A stretch of DNA of 64,000 nt from Rhodobiaceae bacterium UBA7804 (GCA_002480495.1 DLCG01000019.1:14698-78697), one strand, 5' to 3'. Shown: positions 25,176 through 33,545, counted from the first letter of the stretch. Numbers and translations are program-made. The notes: generated by a model not told the origin, from the letters alone.

Positions 25176-25943
25176 TCAGATGCCCGCGTACCACTCATAT
25201 CCCGTGTTGTCCTCCCAATAGCCGCCCTTGCCCCGGCCTATCGCCTCGAGGCTTTCGACGGCCTCCACGCGCATCACGAATTTCGCCTGTTTGTAGCCGA
25301 GCTGTCGTTCGACCCGCAGTCTGAGCGGTGCGCCGTGGCCGACCGGCAGCTCGCCGTCATTCATGCCATAGGCGAGGATCGTCTGCGGATGAAAGGCGTC
25401 CACGAGGTCGATACTTTCATAGTAATTCGTACCGCGAAAATCGTCCGCGCAATGAAAGACGATGTAACGGGCGCTCGGTTCCAGTTCGACTGCGTCGAGC
25501 AGGGCGCCTAGCGGTACGCCGGTCCATTTGCCGATGGCGCTCCAGCCTTCCACACAATCGTGGCGTGTGATCTGGCTTCGCGCTGGCATTGCTTTCAGCT
25601 CCGCCAGTGAGAAGCCCTTTGGCTGTTTCACACGTCCATCCACTTCGAGCCGCCATTCGGCGAAGCTCGAGGCAAGGTGGCGCAGATACTCGGGCGAGCG
25701 CGGCATGGTGTTGCCATTGGTCCGGAAGACCGGCGACATCTCCGACGGCTCGTATTCGCGTGCCAGCGGATTGATGCCGAGCAGGCGTTGCATCCGGTAG
25801 GAGAGCCGCTCGCCGGTCGAAAGCACGATCTCCTGAAAGGTCGGGCTCTGGCCGAGGCGGTCGCAGCCAGGCAGCAGAAGTGCCGCGGCGCCCACGCCGA
25901 GCGATTTCAGTATGCCGCGCCGAGAGAAAAATTCTTCCGTCAT
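25176..25943 (-). CDS. Tat-exported molybdopterin-dependent oxidoreductase (YedY/sulfite-oxidase fold)
   Basis: This 255-residue periplasmic enzyme carries a twin-arginine signal (SRRGILKSLG, Arg8-Arg9). It ends in LLLPGC (Cys27), which could also be a lipobox. The sulfite-oxidase-type Mo domain contains RHDCVEGWSAIGKWTGVPLGALLD, and Cys130 is the expected Mo ligand. HCADDFRGTNYYESIDL and YGMNDGELPVGHGAPLRLRVERQLGYKQAKFV bind the pyranopterin. The stop overlaps nothing downstream, but its start overlaps the cytochrome b gene by 4 bp, so the cytochrome probably feeds electrons to it. Family members reduce methionine sulfoxide or act on unknown S/N-oxides. MsrP itself is longer and has MsrQ rather than this partner. 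Confidence 0.88.
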   Translation of the reverse strand: MTEEFFSRRGILKSLGVGAAALLLPGCDRLGQSPTFQEIVLSTGERLSYRMQRLLGINPLAREYEPSEMSPVFRTNGNTMPRSPEYLRHLASSFAEWRLEVDGRVKQPKGFSLAELKAMPARSQITRHDCVEGWSAIGKWTGVPLGALLDAVELEPSARYIVFHCADDFRGTNYYESIDLVDAFHPQTILAYGMNDGELPVGHGAPLRLRVERQLGYKQAKFVMRVEAVESLEAIGRGKGGYWEDNTGYEWYAGI

Positions 25944-26782
25944 TTCCCGGTCTCCTCCGGAAGGCGATAACGCCCCGTGATCATGGAGCGGATTTCGTTG
26001 AGGGGCCCCGCCAGCACCACCATTGCGAGATGCAGGAGGATGAATGCGACGAGCAGCATTGCGCAGATGAAATGGATCGAGCGCGCGGATTGCCGTCCGC
26101 CGAAAATGTCGAGAAGCCAGGGCCAGCTAGCATTCATGGCGGGCGACATGGTCAGTCCCGTCAGCACCATCAACGGGATGAGCCCGCCCAACACACTGAG
26201 ATAGGCGAGTTTCTGCAGCACATTGTAGTGGCGGGCTTCCTCGCCCTTTGGCAGATCGAGCCGCGCGTGTTTCTTCACGTCCTGCCAGATATGGGTGGGC
26301 TTCAATTGTTCCTTCATCGGCAACAGATCGCGCTCGATGTGCCGGTTCCAGTAGCTCCAGACCGCATAGGCAAGAATGCCGATGGCGAAGACCCAGGCGA
26401 AAGTGATGTGCCAGCGCCGCGCCAGCGCGAGATTGTAATTGGAAGGGATCGTCGCCCAGCCGGGAAAGGCGCGGTTACGCGTTGCGCCGTTCTCGTCCTC
26501 CCAGACGCCGAGCAATCCCGTCGTCTCCACACGGAAATCGCCGATCCTCAGATAACCTTCGCCGTCCGCATTGCCGATCTGTAGCCAGGCGGGATCGGGG
26601 TTCGCGCCATACTCGCCCCAGTAAAGGCGGGGATGCGCATTGAAGATCATCAGTCCGCTCATCAGGAGAATGACGAGCGCGACGAAGTTGGTCCAATGCC
26701 AGATGCGTGTAGACAGGCGGTGGCGATAGATCGTGCCGCCGCGCTGCATTTCCTCTGTATGAAACATATCTGTGCTGCTCAT
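25940..26782 (-). CDS. Cytochrome b561-type membrane protein
   Basis: This 280-residue inner-membrane di-haem protein has helix 1 with HRLSTRIWHWTNFVALVILLMSGLMIF, helices around residues 130-155 (WHITFAWVFAIGILAYAVW) and 190-215 (LAYLSVLGGLIPLMVLTGLTMSP), and a last helix SIHFICAMLLVAFILLHLAMVVLAGP. His residues in the first, third and last helices are the probable haem ligands, as in the HydC/FdnI and thiosulfate-reductase cytochrome b group. An 85-residue soluble insert lies between helices 1 and 2. The ATG at 26782 follows AAAGGCAGACGC. It overlaps the molybdoenzyme gene by 4 bp. Confidence 0.88.
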   Translation of the reverse strand: MSSTDMFHTEEMQRGGTIYRHRLSTRIWHWTNFVALVILLMSGLMIFNAHPRLYWGEYGANPDPAWLQIGNADGEGYLRIGDFRVETTGLLGVWEDENGATRNRAFPGWATIPSNYNLALARRWHITFAWVFAIGILAYAVWSYWNRHIERDLLPMKEQLKPTHIWQDVKKHARLDLPKGEEARHYNVLQKLAYLSVLGGLIPLMVLTGLTMSPAMNASWPWLLDIFGGRQSARSIHFICAMLLVAFILLHLAMVVLAGPLNEIRSMITGRYRLPEETGK

Positions 26783-26867
26783 TGCGTCTGCCTTTCTGCA
26801 GGACAGTCTCGTTGCGAGGTGCGCACACGGGCAAATCACATTCGCCGCACCGCTTCGTGAACGTCGT

Positions 26868-27233
26868 TCACGGGATTGCGCGGAACCAGAGATTGGCGAG
26901 GGCGAGTACGGAGAAGACGAGGTTCGACGCGAAGAGGATGACGAGATAGAGGCCCCAGGGCTCGCGAATGCCGTCCACCGGATTTCGCCGGACGAGCCAG
27001 AAGAGCAGCGGCGTCCAGAATGCGGCTGCCCCCGCCGCGATGAGGCCGGAAGGAACCTCCAGTCCGGCAAGCGCGATGGTGAGCGCCATGACCGCAAGCC
27101 AGATACCGAGGATCGCTCTTGCTTCGGTGCGGTGGAAGATGAAGCAGATCGAGAGGGAATTGAAGAGGACCAGCCAGTAGACGAGGCCACGCGCCGCGTC
27201 GGGCACGCCGGAAATCGTCTCCAGAATTGCCAT
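26868..27233 (-). CDS. Small membrane protein linked to the cytochrome b / molybdoenzyme pair
   Basis: I do not recognise this 121-residue protein. Four hydrophobic segments are visible (about 16-34, 42-60, 64-84 and 94-114). The only clear motif is FHRTEARAILGIW between helices 1 and 2. No haem-ligand pattern is evident. It starts with GAGGGGGCAATC before the ATG at 27233 and lies 85 bp upstream of the cytochrome b gene on the same strand. It is probably the first gene of that operon and could be an assembly or quinone-interaction subunit. This is inference from position only. Confidence 0.6.
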   Translation of the reverse strand: MAILETISGVPDAARGLVYWLVLFNSLSICFIFHRTEARAILGIWLAVMALTIALAGLEVPSGLIAAGAAAFWTPLLFWLVRRNPVDGIREPWGLYLVILFASNLVFSVLALANLWFRAIP

Positions 27234-27352
27234 GATTGCCCCCTCGCAACCTGCCCGGACTGACCGGATTTCCCTTTCTGGTCAGTCTGGCCGCCGGAGC
27301 GGCCTCAAGGCAAGTCACAAAGAAGTGGGCTGGGGAAGTGGGGCAGGAGGGG

Positions 27353-28324
27353 TCAGCCGAAGCGGCGCTTCAGCCAGTCCACCATCAGCGCGTTCAGCTC
27401 CTCCGGCTTTTCGGACTGGGTCCAGTGGCCGCAATCGGGGATCACGTGCTTTTCGAGATCTGGCACATATTGCTCCATGCCGATGGTCATTTCGGGCCGG
27501 AGCACGATGTCGTCCGCCGCCGAGATCATCAGGCTCGGCGCGTCGACCTTCTCGGTCTGGCCTTCGGTGATTTCCCAGTTGCGCGTGAAGTTGCGATACC
27601 AGTTGATGCCGCCCTCGAAGCCTGAGTTCTCGAAGGCCTTCGTGTAGTAGGCGAGTTCCTCCTTCGTCAGAAGCTGCTCGCCGGGCCAGGTGCTTTCGTC
27701 CGTCTCGAAGCTCTTCAGGAAGGAAAGGTTCTTCTGGTCCGCGGGCAGTTTGTCGAAATCGGCAAGCGTCATCGCGCTCTTGCGGTACCAGAAGCGCATG
27801 GTGCGGGCGACGTCCTTCTCGAACATCTTTTCCGCTACGCCGAACTGCTGGAAGAAGACGATATACATGTCCTCGCCGAAGGCCATGCGCATGCCCGCGA
27901 TGGGGTCGATGGGCCCGCGCGGCAGGAATGGCGTGTTGACGCCGATCACGCCGGCGACGCGGTCGGGGTGGCGCAGCGGCATCTGCCAGACGACCATCCC
28001 GCCCCAGTCATGCCCGGCGAAGATCGCCTTCTCGATGCCGAGCGCGTCGAGCATTCCCGCCAGATCGTCCGTCAAATGATGAATGTCGTAGAGGGGCACC
28101 GCGTCCTTGCCCTTCGGCCCGCCCGTATAGCCATAGCCGCGCATGTCCGGCGCAATGGCTCGGAAGCCCGCCCCGGCAATGGCGGGAAGCTGGTGGCGCC
28201 AGGAATAGGCGATTTCCGGAAAGCCGTGGCACATCACCACCGGCACGCCGTCCTTCGGCCCCTGCTCGTAGACGGCCATGCGGATGCCGTTCGTCTCGAC
28301 GTAATGCGGCTCCGGAAAATTCAT
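27353..28324 (-). CDS. Alpha/beta hydrolase, epoxide hydrolase-like
   Basis: This 323-residue enzyme of the epoxide hydrolase/haloalkane dehalogenase branch has the oxyanion motif HGFPE (His33-Pro36), the nucleophile Asp106 in GHDWGG, and a terminal His in DCGHWTQSEKP near residue 301. The Asp at the nucleophile elbow rules out an ordinary Ser esterase. The two cap tyrosines of epoxide hydrolases are plausibly among YYTKAF and WYRNF. It lies 34 bp after the FAD monooxygenase on the same strand. A monooxygenase followed by an epoxide hydrolase makes a logical pair, with epoxidation then ring opening to a diol. Confidence 0.88.
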   Translation of the reverse strand: MNFPEPHYVETNGIRMAVYEQGPKDGVPVVMCHGFPEIAYSWRHQLPAIAGAGFRAIAPDMRGYGYTGGPKGKDAVPLYDIHHLTDDLAGMLDALGIEKAIFAGHDWGGMVVWQMPLRHPDRVAGVIGVNTPFLPRGPIDPIAGMRMAFGEDMYIVFFQQFGVAEKMFEKDVARTMRFWYRKSAMTLADFDKLPADQKNLSFLKSFETDESTWPGEQLLTKEELAYYTKAFENSGFEGGINWYRNFTRNWEITEGQTEKVDAPSLMISAADDIVLRPEMTIGMEQYVPDLEKHVIPDCGHWTQSEKPEELNALMVDWLKRRFG

Positions 28325-28358
28325 CGCCGTTCTCCTCCCTTGTGTTCTTGCTGCCCCG

Positions 28359-29861
28359 TCAGGCGGACTTCAGACGCTCCTGGTCCGCGGTCGGCGAAAT
28401 GCCGAGCGAGCTCAGCATTTCCGTCCGGCCGGGGCCGAGCTTCGGCGGATAGAGATCCGCGTTGCGCTTCTTGCCGCGCGCCCAGGTCCTCAGCACCTTC
28501 GACACGTTGCGCGGGTCGCGCAGCCAGGTGTTCGGGGCATCGACCATGTGGAAGGAGCGCATGAAGGCGCGCATCAGCTCCACGTCGCCGCGAATGGCGG
28601 GCATGATCGCGTCCTCGGCGAAGCTCTTGAAGAGTCGCGCCTTCACGCCCGGCTTGTAGTCCGGGTCGAGCGCGTTGCGCGCGCGTTTCGCGGCGGCCAG
28701 ATCCTGCTTCACCATGTCGTCGTAATGCTGGCGGAGTTCCTTCGCCAGTTGCGCGTGGTAGAAGCGCGCCCTCTCGTGCGGGTCGTTCGACCTCTCCAGC
28801 GTTTCGACGAGCGCTTCCGCGGCGACGCCCGCGAAGGAGCAGCCTCGTCCGTAAAGCGGGTTCGTCCGGATCACGCTGTCGCCGATCGGGAAGAAGTTCA
28901 GTACGCGGGGCTCGCCATCCTTCGTCATGTGACGCCAGCGGCTTATGAGTTCGCCCATGCCGAAAACGCGGCTGACCGGCCGCGAGGTTTCGCTCGACGT
29001 CCATTGCGCGATTCCGGGAAGCTGCGCGCATATCGCGTCGAAGTTCTCCGGCCTTACGATGGCGCGGCGAAGCTCCATCTCGATCTCCGGCACCGCGAGC
29101 GTGATCGAGAAGCAGCCATTGTCGGCGGGGAAGAGCCCGTACTTGATGAAGCCGAGATCGCCTGCGCCGGGAATCTTCGTGCGCGCGGGCTCGTTTTCCG
29201 GATCGTGCAGCCGGTAGTGGCGCGTGAAATAGAGAATGCCCGCGCGTTCGGTTTCCTCCGAGATACATGCGCCCGCATCGTTCAGCCATTCGATCATCTG
29301 ACTGTTCTTGCCAGCGGCGTCGATCACGATGTCGGCGAGCCAGTCCTTCGTCTCGCCATTCTGCTCGGCGCGGACGCCGGTCACGCGAAGTTGCCCGGCG
29401 GCATCTCTGTCCGTCAGGATGCCGCGCACCAGCGTTCCCGTTTCGAAGCGGATGCCCTGCTGGCGTGCCGCGTAGCGGCGCATGATGAATTCGAGCGTCG
29501 TGCGGCGGCTGGTCAGGATCGTCATATCCTTGTCGCTGGGCACGGGCCTGTAGCTTTCCTGAAGCGACAGGGGCAGCCCGTCCGCGAATTTCAGTTCGCG
29601 GCAGCCGGCGGCCAGAAGCTCTTCCATGAGGTCGGGGTAATTGTCTCGGATCAGTATGTGGAGCCGCGCGAGGAAGGCGTGGCTGTGGCGCAAATGGCCG
29701 ACGCCTTTGCGTTCCCAGCTTTCGAAAGCCTCGTCGGCTGAGGCTTCCGGCGGAGGCGGGTCACGTTCCAGCAGGGTCAGTTCCCGGCCCTTGCGGGCCA
29801 GTGCCAGCGCTGTCCAGAGGCCGGCTATGCCGCCGCCAACCACCAGAATGCGTTCGCTCAT
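28359..29861 (-). CDS. FAD-dependent monooxygenase / geranylgeranyl-reductase-like flavoprotein
   Basis: This 500-residue flavoprotein opens with the dinucleotide site RILVVGGGIAGLWTALALARKGRELTLLERDP. It shows DIVIDAAGKNS and the PHBH-type FAD motif VLNFFPIGDSVIRTNPLYGRGCSFAGVAAEAL, in which GD contacts the ribityl chain. KGVGHLRHSHAFLARL is typical of tryptophan halogenase/squalene-epoxidase-like relatives. The long C-terminal helical part (from 370) is less conserved. The ATG at 29861 follows GGAGGAGGCGTGAGG. A TetR-style palindrome lies 44 bp upstream. The substrate is unknown, and the paired hydrolase suggests an epoxide product. Confidence 0.82.
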   Translation of the reverse strand: MSERILVVGGGIAGLWTALALARKGRELTLLERDPPPPEASADEAFESWERKGVGHLRHSHAFLARLHILIRDNYPDLMEELLAAGCRELKFADGLPLSLQESYRPVPSDKDMTILTSRRTTLEFIMRRYAARQQGIRFETGTLVRGILTDRDAAGQLRVTGVRAEQNGETKDWLADIVIDAAGKNSQMIEWLNDAGACISEETERAGILYFTRHYRLHDPENEPARTKIPGAGDLGFIKYGLFPADNGCFSITLAVPEIEMELRRAIVRPENFDAICAQLPGIAQWTSSETSRPVSRVFGMGELISRWRHMTKDGEPRVLNFFPIGDSVIRTNPLYGRGCSFAGVAAEALVETLERSNDPHERARFYHAQLAKELRQHYDDMVKQDLAAAKRARNALDPDYKPGVKARLFKSFAEDAIMPAIRGDVELMRAFMRSFHMVDAPNTWLRDPRNVSKVLRTWARGKKRNADLYPPKLGPGRTEMLSSLGISPTADQERLKSA

Positions 29862-29904
29862 CCTCACGCCTCCTCCATCTGCATGCCGTCCGGCTTACAG
29901 AAAA

Positions 29905-29922
29905 ACTAGACTACGGTCTAGT
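29905..29922. promoter_or_regulatory. TetR-type operator palindrome
   Basis: ACTAGACTACGGTCTAGT has perfect 7-bp arms ACTAGAC/GTCTAGT with a 4-bp spacer. It lies 44 bp upstream of the FAD monooxygenase ATG in an AT-rich patch. TAGAC-N4-GTCTA palindromes are typical TetR-family operators. No TetR gene exists in the window, so the regulator acts from elsewhere. Confidence 0.6.
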
Positions 29923-29978
29923 GAAAATAGGAAGCGGTCCCGCGGCTGTCCAGAGCCTGGCCTCGTGAAGTTTTGTGC

Positions 29979-30362
29979 TCAGCCCGCGGGTGTCGCGCGG
30001 AGTGACGAAGCCGCGACGGCAAGGGCGATCCATCCTGCCAGGAAGGCGACGCCGCCGACCGGCGTGATCATCACGAGCGCGCGGCTGCCGGTGAGGCCCA
30101 GATAGTAGAGCGAGCCCGAAAAGAGAATCGTACCCGCCACGAAAGCCCATCCGGCGAAGGTTGCGGCCGCGCCGCCGCCCTGCGCCGCTACCCAGGCGAC
30201 CGCGAGAAGCGCCAGCGCATGATACATCTGGTAGCGCGCGCCGGTCTCGAAGACCGCGAGTTCCGCCGGCCCCACGCGGGCCTGCAGCCCATGCGCCGCG
30301 AAGGCGCCGAGCGCCACCGAAAGAAAGCCGCTCAACGCGCCGATGGTGAGCCAGAGTTTCAT
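29979..30362 (-). CDS. DUF423 family membrane protein (YgdD type)
   Basis: This 127-residue, four-helix inner-membrane protein has the family pattern GALSGFLSVALGAFAAHGLQARV at the N-terminus, FETGARYQMYHALALLAVAW in the middle, and FSGSLYYLGLTGSRALVMITPVGGVAFLAGWIAL at the end. These small proteins are widespread and have no established function. It stands between the FAD monooxygenase on the same strand (by a 118-bp gap that contains the palindrome) and the divergent rubredoxin gene. Confidence 0.9.
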   Translation of the reverse strand: MKLWLTIGALSGFLSVALGAFAAHGLQARVGPAELAVFETGARYQMYHALALLAVAWVAAQGGGAAATFAGWAFVAGTILFSGSLYYLGLTGSRALVMITPVGGVAFLAGWIALAVAASSLRATPAG

Positions 30363-30484
30363 GGGTTTGCCCCTGCCGAAGTTTTCGTCTTTCCGGCAAG
30401 TCTATGCTTGTGGGAGCGGGGGCAGAAAGTCTTTCCTGTCCGCGTTAGTCTGGTGCCGGGTTTCATGCGCGAAAGGAGGTCCTC

Positions 30485-30661
30485 ATGGCCGAGGCCTTTA
30501 GGAAATGGCAATGCGCGACCTGCGGCTTCATCTATGACGAGGCGGAAGGCTGGCCCGACGACGGCATCGCGCCGGGCACACGCTGGGCGGATGTTCCGGA
30601 GGACTGGGTCTGTCCGGACTGCGGCACGCCGAAGGAAGATTTCGACATGGTCGAAATCTGA
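30485..30661 (+). CDS. Rubredoxin (first of a pair)
   Basis: This 58-residue one-iron electron carrier has both CxxCG knuckles, CATCG (Cys10, Cys13) and CPDCG (Cys43, Cys46), with FIYDEAEG and the aromatic core residues Trp/Tyr/Phe. The insert-free length and GxRWxDVPxDWVCP match AlkG2-type rubredoxins that serve alkane hydroxylases. The ATG at 30485 is preceded by AAAGGAGGT, a near-perfect Shine-Dalgarno sequence, so high expression is likely. A P450 gene follows 126 bp later and a near-identical rubredoxin lies after it. The downstream partner is unproven. Rubredoxin reductase is not in the window. Confidence 0.96.
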   Translation: MAEAFRKWQCATCGFIYDEAEGWPDDGIAPGTRWADVPEDWVCPDCGTPKEDFDMVEI

Positions 30662-30737
30662 GACGTAGCGTCACCGCGCTTTTTCCCGGAGTTCCGCCAT
30701 TTTTTGCGACGGTTTGCCGCTTTGAAGCTGCCGCTTA

Positions 30738-30762
30738 AAACCCATACTCTGTTTGTGGGTTT
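30738..30762. promoter_or_regulatory. Inverted repeat upstream of the P450 gene
   Basis: AAACCCA-N11-TGGGTTT is a perfect 7-bp inverted repeat 25 bp upstream of the P450 start and inside an AT-richer stretch. It may be an operator or an mRNA hairpin. Confidence 0.4.
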
Positions 30763-30787
30763 AATGTTTGCAGCAGAAAGAACGGCC

Positions 30788-32059
30788 ATGATCCCGCAGG
30801 AAATCGCCAAGACCATCATCGATCCGAAGGCCTATGCCGATGGCAAGCGTGTCGACGACGCCTTCAGCTATCTCCGAAAGGAGATGCCGTTCGCGCAGGC
30901 ACAGCCGGAAGGTTTCGATCCCTTCTGGGTCGTGACGAAACATGCCGATATTCTCGAGGTCGAGCGGCAGAACGACCTCTTCCACAATGGCGACCGCGCG
31001 ACGACGCTGACGCCCATAGATGTGGACAAGAAGGTCCGTGAGCTGATGGGCGGTTCGCCTCATCTCGTGCGTTCGCTCGTGCAGATGGACAATCCCGATC
31101 ACTTCAACTACCGCCGCCTGACGCAATCCTGGTTCATGCCGCAGAATTTGAGGAAGCTCGAGGCGCGCATTCGGGAGATCGCCAGGGGCTTCATCGACCG
31201 TATGGCCGATATGGGCGGGAGCTGCGATTTCGCACGCGACGTTTCCTTTCTCTATCCGCTGCACGTGATCATGGAGGTGCTGGGTGTTCCGGAGTCGGAC
31301 GAGCCGCGTATGCTCAAGCTCACGCAGGAGCTTTTCGGCAGCGCCGATCCGGATCTCAATCGCAGCGGCGCGGAAGTGAAGGATGCCGACGCGGCGCTCG
31401 CGCAGATCGGCGCCACGGTGGGCGAGTTCATCGAGTACTTCAACGCAATGACCGAAGACCGCCGCGCCAATCCGCGCGACGACCTCGCCAGCGTCATCGC
31501 CAATGGCAAGATCGAGGACAAGCCGCTCGGTCATCTCGAAGCCATGTCCTACTACATCATCGCCGCGACCGCCGGTCACGACACGACATCGAACACGACG
31601 GCGGGCGGCCTCTGGGCGCTGGCCGAGAATCCCGCGGAATTCCGCAAGCTCAAGGAAAATCCGGCGCTCATCCCGAGCTATCTCGAGGAGTCGATCCGTT
31701 GGGTCACGCCGGTCAAGCATTTCATGCGTACCGCGACGGCGGATGCCGAGGTGCATGGCCAGAGGATCGCCAAGGGTGACTGGATGATGCTGTCCTATCC
31801 CTCCGGCAATCGCGACGAGGATGTGTTCGCCGATCCCTTCGTCTTCAAGGCGGACCGCTCGCCGAACAAGCATGTTGCCTTCGGCTATGGCGCCCATGTC
31901 TGCCTCGGGCAGCATCTCGGACGGATGGAAATGCGCATTCTCTGGGAGGAGCTTCTGCCGCGCCTGCAAAGCGTCGAACTCGCGGGGCAGCCGAAGCGGA
32001 TGGATGCGAATTTCGTATGCGGTCCGAAGTCGGTTCCGATCAGCTACCGCATGAACTGA
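30788..32059 (+). CDS. Cytochrome P450
   Basis: This 423-residue soluble class I P450 has the I-helix oxygen-binding motif ATAGHDTTS near residue 260, the K-helix ExxR as EESIRW, and the haem loop FGYGAHVCLGQHLGRMEM with thiolate Cys372. No membrane anchor is present. The early segment LVRSLVQMDNPDHFNYRRLTQSWF with the C-helix HxxxR is canonical. It resembles bacterial terpenoid or steroid hydroxylases, and the substrate is open. The ATG at 30788 gives a normal N-terminus, though the ribosome site is weak and an in-frame ATG at 30764 is possible. It is flanked on both sides by rubredoxins. Confidence 0.95.
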   Translation: MIPQEIAKTIIDPKAYADGKRVDDAFSYLRKEMPFAQAQPEGFDPFWVVTKHADILEVERQNDLFHNGDRATTLTPIDVDKKVRELMGGSPHLVRSLVQMDNPDHFNYRRLTQSWFMPQNLRKLEARIREIARGFIDRMADMGGSCDFARDVSFLYPLHVIMEVLGVPESDEPRMLKLTQELFGSADPDLNRSGAEVKDADAALAQIGATVGEFIEYFNAMTEDRRANPRDDLASVIANGKIEDKPLGHLEAMSYYIIAATAGHDTTSNTTAGGLWALAENPAEFRKLKENPALIPSYLEESIRWVTPVKHFMRTATADAEVHGQRIAKGDWMMLSYPSGNRDEDVFADPFVFKADRSPNKHVAFGYGAHVCLGQHLGRMEMRILWEELLPRLQSVELAGQPKRMDANFVCGPKSVPISYRMN

Positions 32060-32081
32060 GCGAGAAGGGGGGCGCCGGGGT

Positions 32082-32273
32082 ATGAGCGATGGTGCGAACG
32101 AGAAGGCCTTCAGGACATGGCAATGCATGACCTGCGGTTTCATCTATGACGAGGCCGAAGGACTGCCGGACGAGGGCATCGCTTCCGGCACCCGCTGGGA
32201 AGACATTCCCGATGACTGGATATGTCCGCTCTGCGGCACGCCCAAAGCCGATTTCGAAATGATCGAATTGTGA
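32082..32273 (+). CDS. Rubredoxin (second of a pair)
   Basis: This 63-residue one-iron protein has knuckles CMTCG (Cys15, Cys18) and CPLCG. It is near-identical to the rubredoxin upstream of the P450 through WQCxTCGFIYDEAEG, GIAxGTRWxDxPxDW and CGTPKxDF, so the two are recent paralogues. The N-terminus is five residues longer. It begins 22 bp after the P450 stop and is almost certainly on the P450 transcript. It may pass electrons to the P450 or to another oxygenase. Most P450s use [2Fe-2S] ferredoxins, and such ferredoxins with a reductase occur 27 kb away. Confidence 0.95.
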   Translation: MSDGANEKAFRTWQCMTCGFIYDEAEGLPDEGIASGTRWEDIPDDWICPLCGTPKADFEMIEL

Positions 32274-32286
32274 AGGAGTAATCTTC

Positions 32287-32323
32287 CGCTGCGTCACTCC
32301 GCATTTTTGCGGATGACGCGGCG
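32287..32323 (+). terminator. Strong hairpin after the second rubredoxin
   Basis: CGCTGCGTCACTCCGCA and TGCGGATGACGCGGCG pair over about 15 bp around a TTTT loop, with one bulged base. No clear T-run follows. It may terminate or stabilise the rubredoxin-P450-rubredoxin mRNA before the next gene. Confidence 0.5.
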
Positions 32324-32427
32324 TTGACCCCCGGAGACCGCAAGGTCATTGTTGCGCCATCAAAACAAAAAACACGCAACCGGCGGTACAAGCCGGAGCG
32401 GGCCCATAAAGGGAGGGACGCAACATC

Positions 32428-33537
32428 ATGCTCACCAAGGCAGACGATTTTCCGATTCACCAGACGCCGGAGCCGATCGCATTTTCGGGAACGGACAGAA
32501 ACTTCTACGACCGCTATTTCTTCAACGGCTATACGCGCAGCGGCGATGTCTTCTTCGCCGCCGCGCTCGGCGTCTATCCGCATCTCAACATCATGGACGG
32601 CGCGTTCAGCGTCATCGTCGACGGCGTGCAGCACAATCTCCATGTCTCGCGCTTCCTGAATTCCGAACGTCTCGACACGCAGGTCGGCTCGCTCTCCATC
32701 GACGTTGTGGAGCCGCTTCATTCTTTGCGCGTCCGCGTCGCGGAGAACGAGCATGGCATCAAGGCGGATCTGACCTTCACCGGCCGCGCGCCCGCGCTGA
32801 AGGAGCCGCGCTTCACGCGGCGCAACGGTCCGCGCACGCTGATGGACCTCACCCGCCTCACCCAGAACGGCACCTGGGAAGGCTGGATCGAGGTCAAGGG
32901 CAAGCGTATCGAGGTGAAATCGAGCGACTTCGTGGGCACGCGCGACCGCTCCTGGGGCGTTCGTCCCATCGGCGCTTCCGATGCGCAGCCCATGGTACCG
33001 CCGATGGAATTCCAGTTCTTCTGGCTCTGGGCGCCGCTCAATTTCGACGATTGCATCACGCTGTTCCATGTGAACGACGACGAGCATGGCGAGCCCTGGA
33101 ACCTCTCCGGCGTCGTCTGCCCGCTTGGCCGCGATGCGAAATCGCAGGAGATGGATCGCGTCAGCTACGAAATCGATTACATCTCCGGCTCGCGCCACGC
33201 GAAGTCCTGCTCGATCTTCTTCGAGACGCGCAAGGGCGAGAAGACGCGGATCGATCTCACGCCGAAGTTCCATTTCTACATGATGGGCATCGGCTACGGT
33301 CATCCCGAATGGGCGCATGGCGCGCACAAGGGCGACAACGCTGTCGGCTATGAGGAGTTCAGGCTCTCGGACATCAAGAGCTATGCGCCGCCTCATCTTC
33401 ACATCCAGGCGATCTCGGACGCGGTGATGACGCTGCCGGACGGTTCGACGCGCAAGGGCTGCGGCATCCTCGAACAGATGATCGTCGGGCCGCATGCGCC
33501 TTCGGGCTTCACCGACATTCTCGATCCGGCGAAGTGA
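32428..33537 (+). CDS. CrtC/AttH-like conserved protein of the catabolic island
   Basis: This 369-residue cytoplasmic beta-rich protein opens with RNFYDRYFFNGYTRSGDVFFAAALGVYPHLNIMDGAFSVIVDG. It continues with RNGPRTLMDLTRLTQNGTWEGWIEVKGK, GTRDRSWGVRPIG and MEFQFFWLWAPLNFDDCITLFH. The two-lipocalin-domain arrangement recalls hydroxyneurosporene synthase (CrtC) and AttH, which act on isoprenoid or steroid-like substrates. The GTRDRSWGxR segment is a conserved mark of this group. A weak RBS (GGGAGGGACGCAACATC) precedes the ATG at 32428. It begins a gene run with a kinase-like protein that it touches. Function is unassigned. Confidence 0.7.
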   Translation: MLTKADDFPIHQTPEPIAFSGTDRNFYDRYFFNGYTRSGDVFFAAALGVYPHLNIMDGAFSVIVDGVQHNLHVSRFLNSERLDTQVGSLSIDVVEPLHSLRVRVAENEHGIKADLTFTGRAPALKEPRFTRRNGPRTLMDLTRLTQNGTWEGWIEVKGKRIEVKSSDFVGTRDRSWGVRPIGASDAQPMVPPMEFQFFWLWAPLNFDDCITLFHVNDDEHGEPWNLSGVVCPLGRDAKSQEMDRVSYEIDYISGSRHAKSCSIFFETRKGEKTRIDLTPKFHFYMMGIGYGHPEWAHGAHKGDNAVGYEEFRLSDIKSYAPPHLHIQAISDAVMTLPDGSTRKGCGILEQMIVGPHAPSGFTDILDPAK

Positions 33538-33545
33538 GGGCCGGA

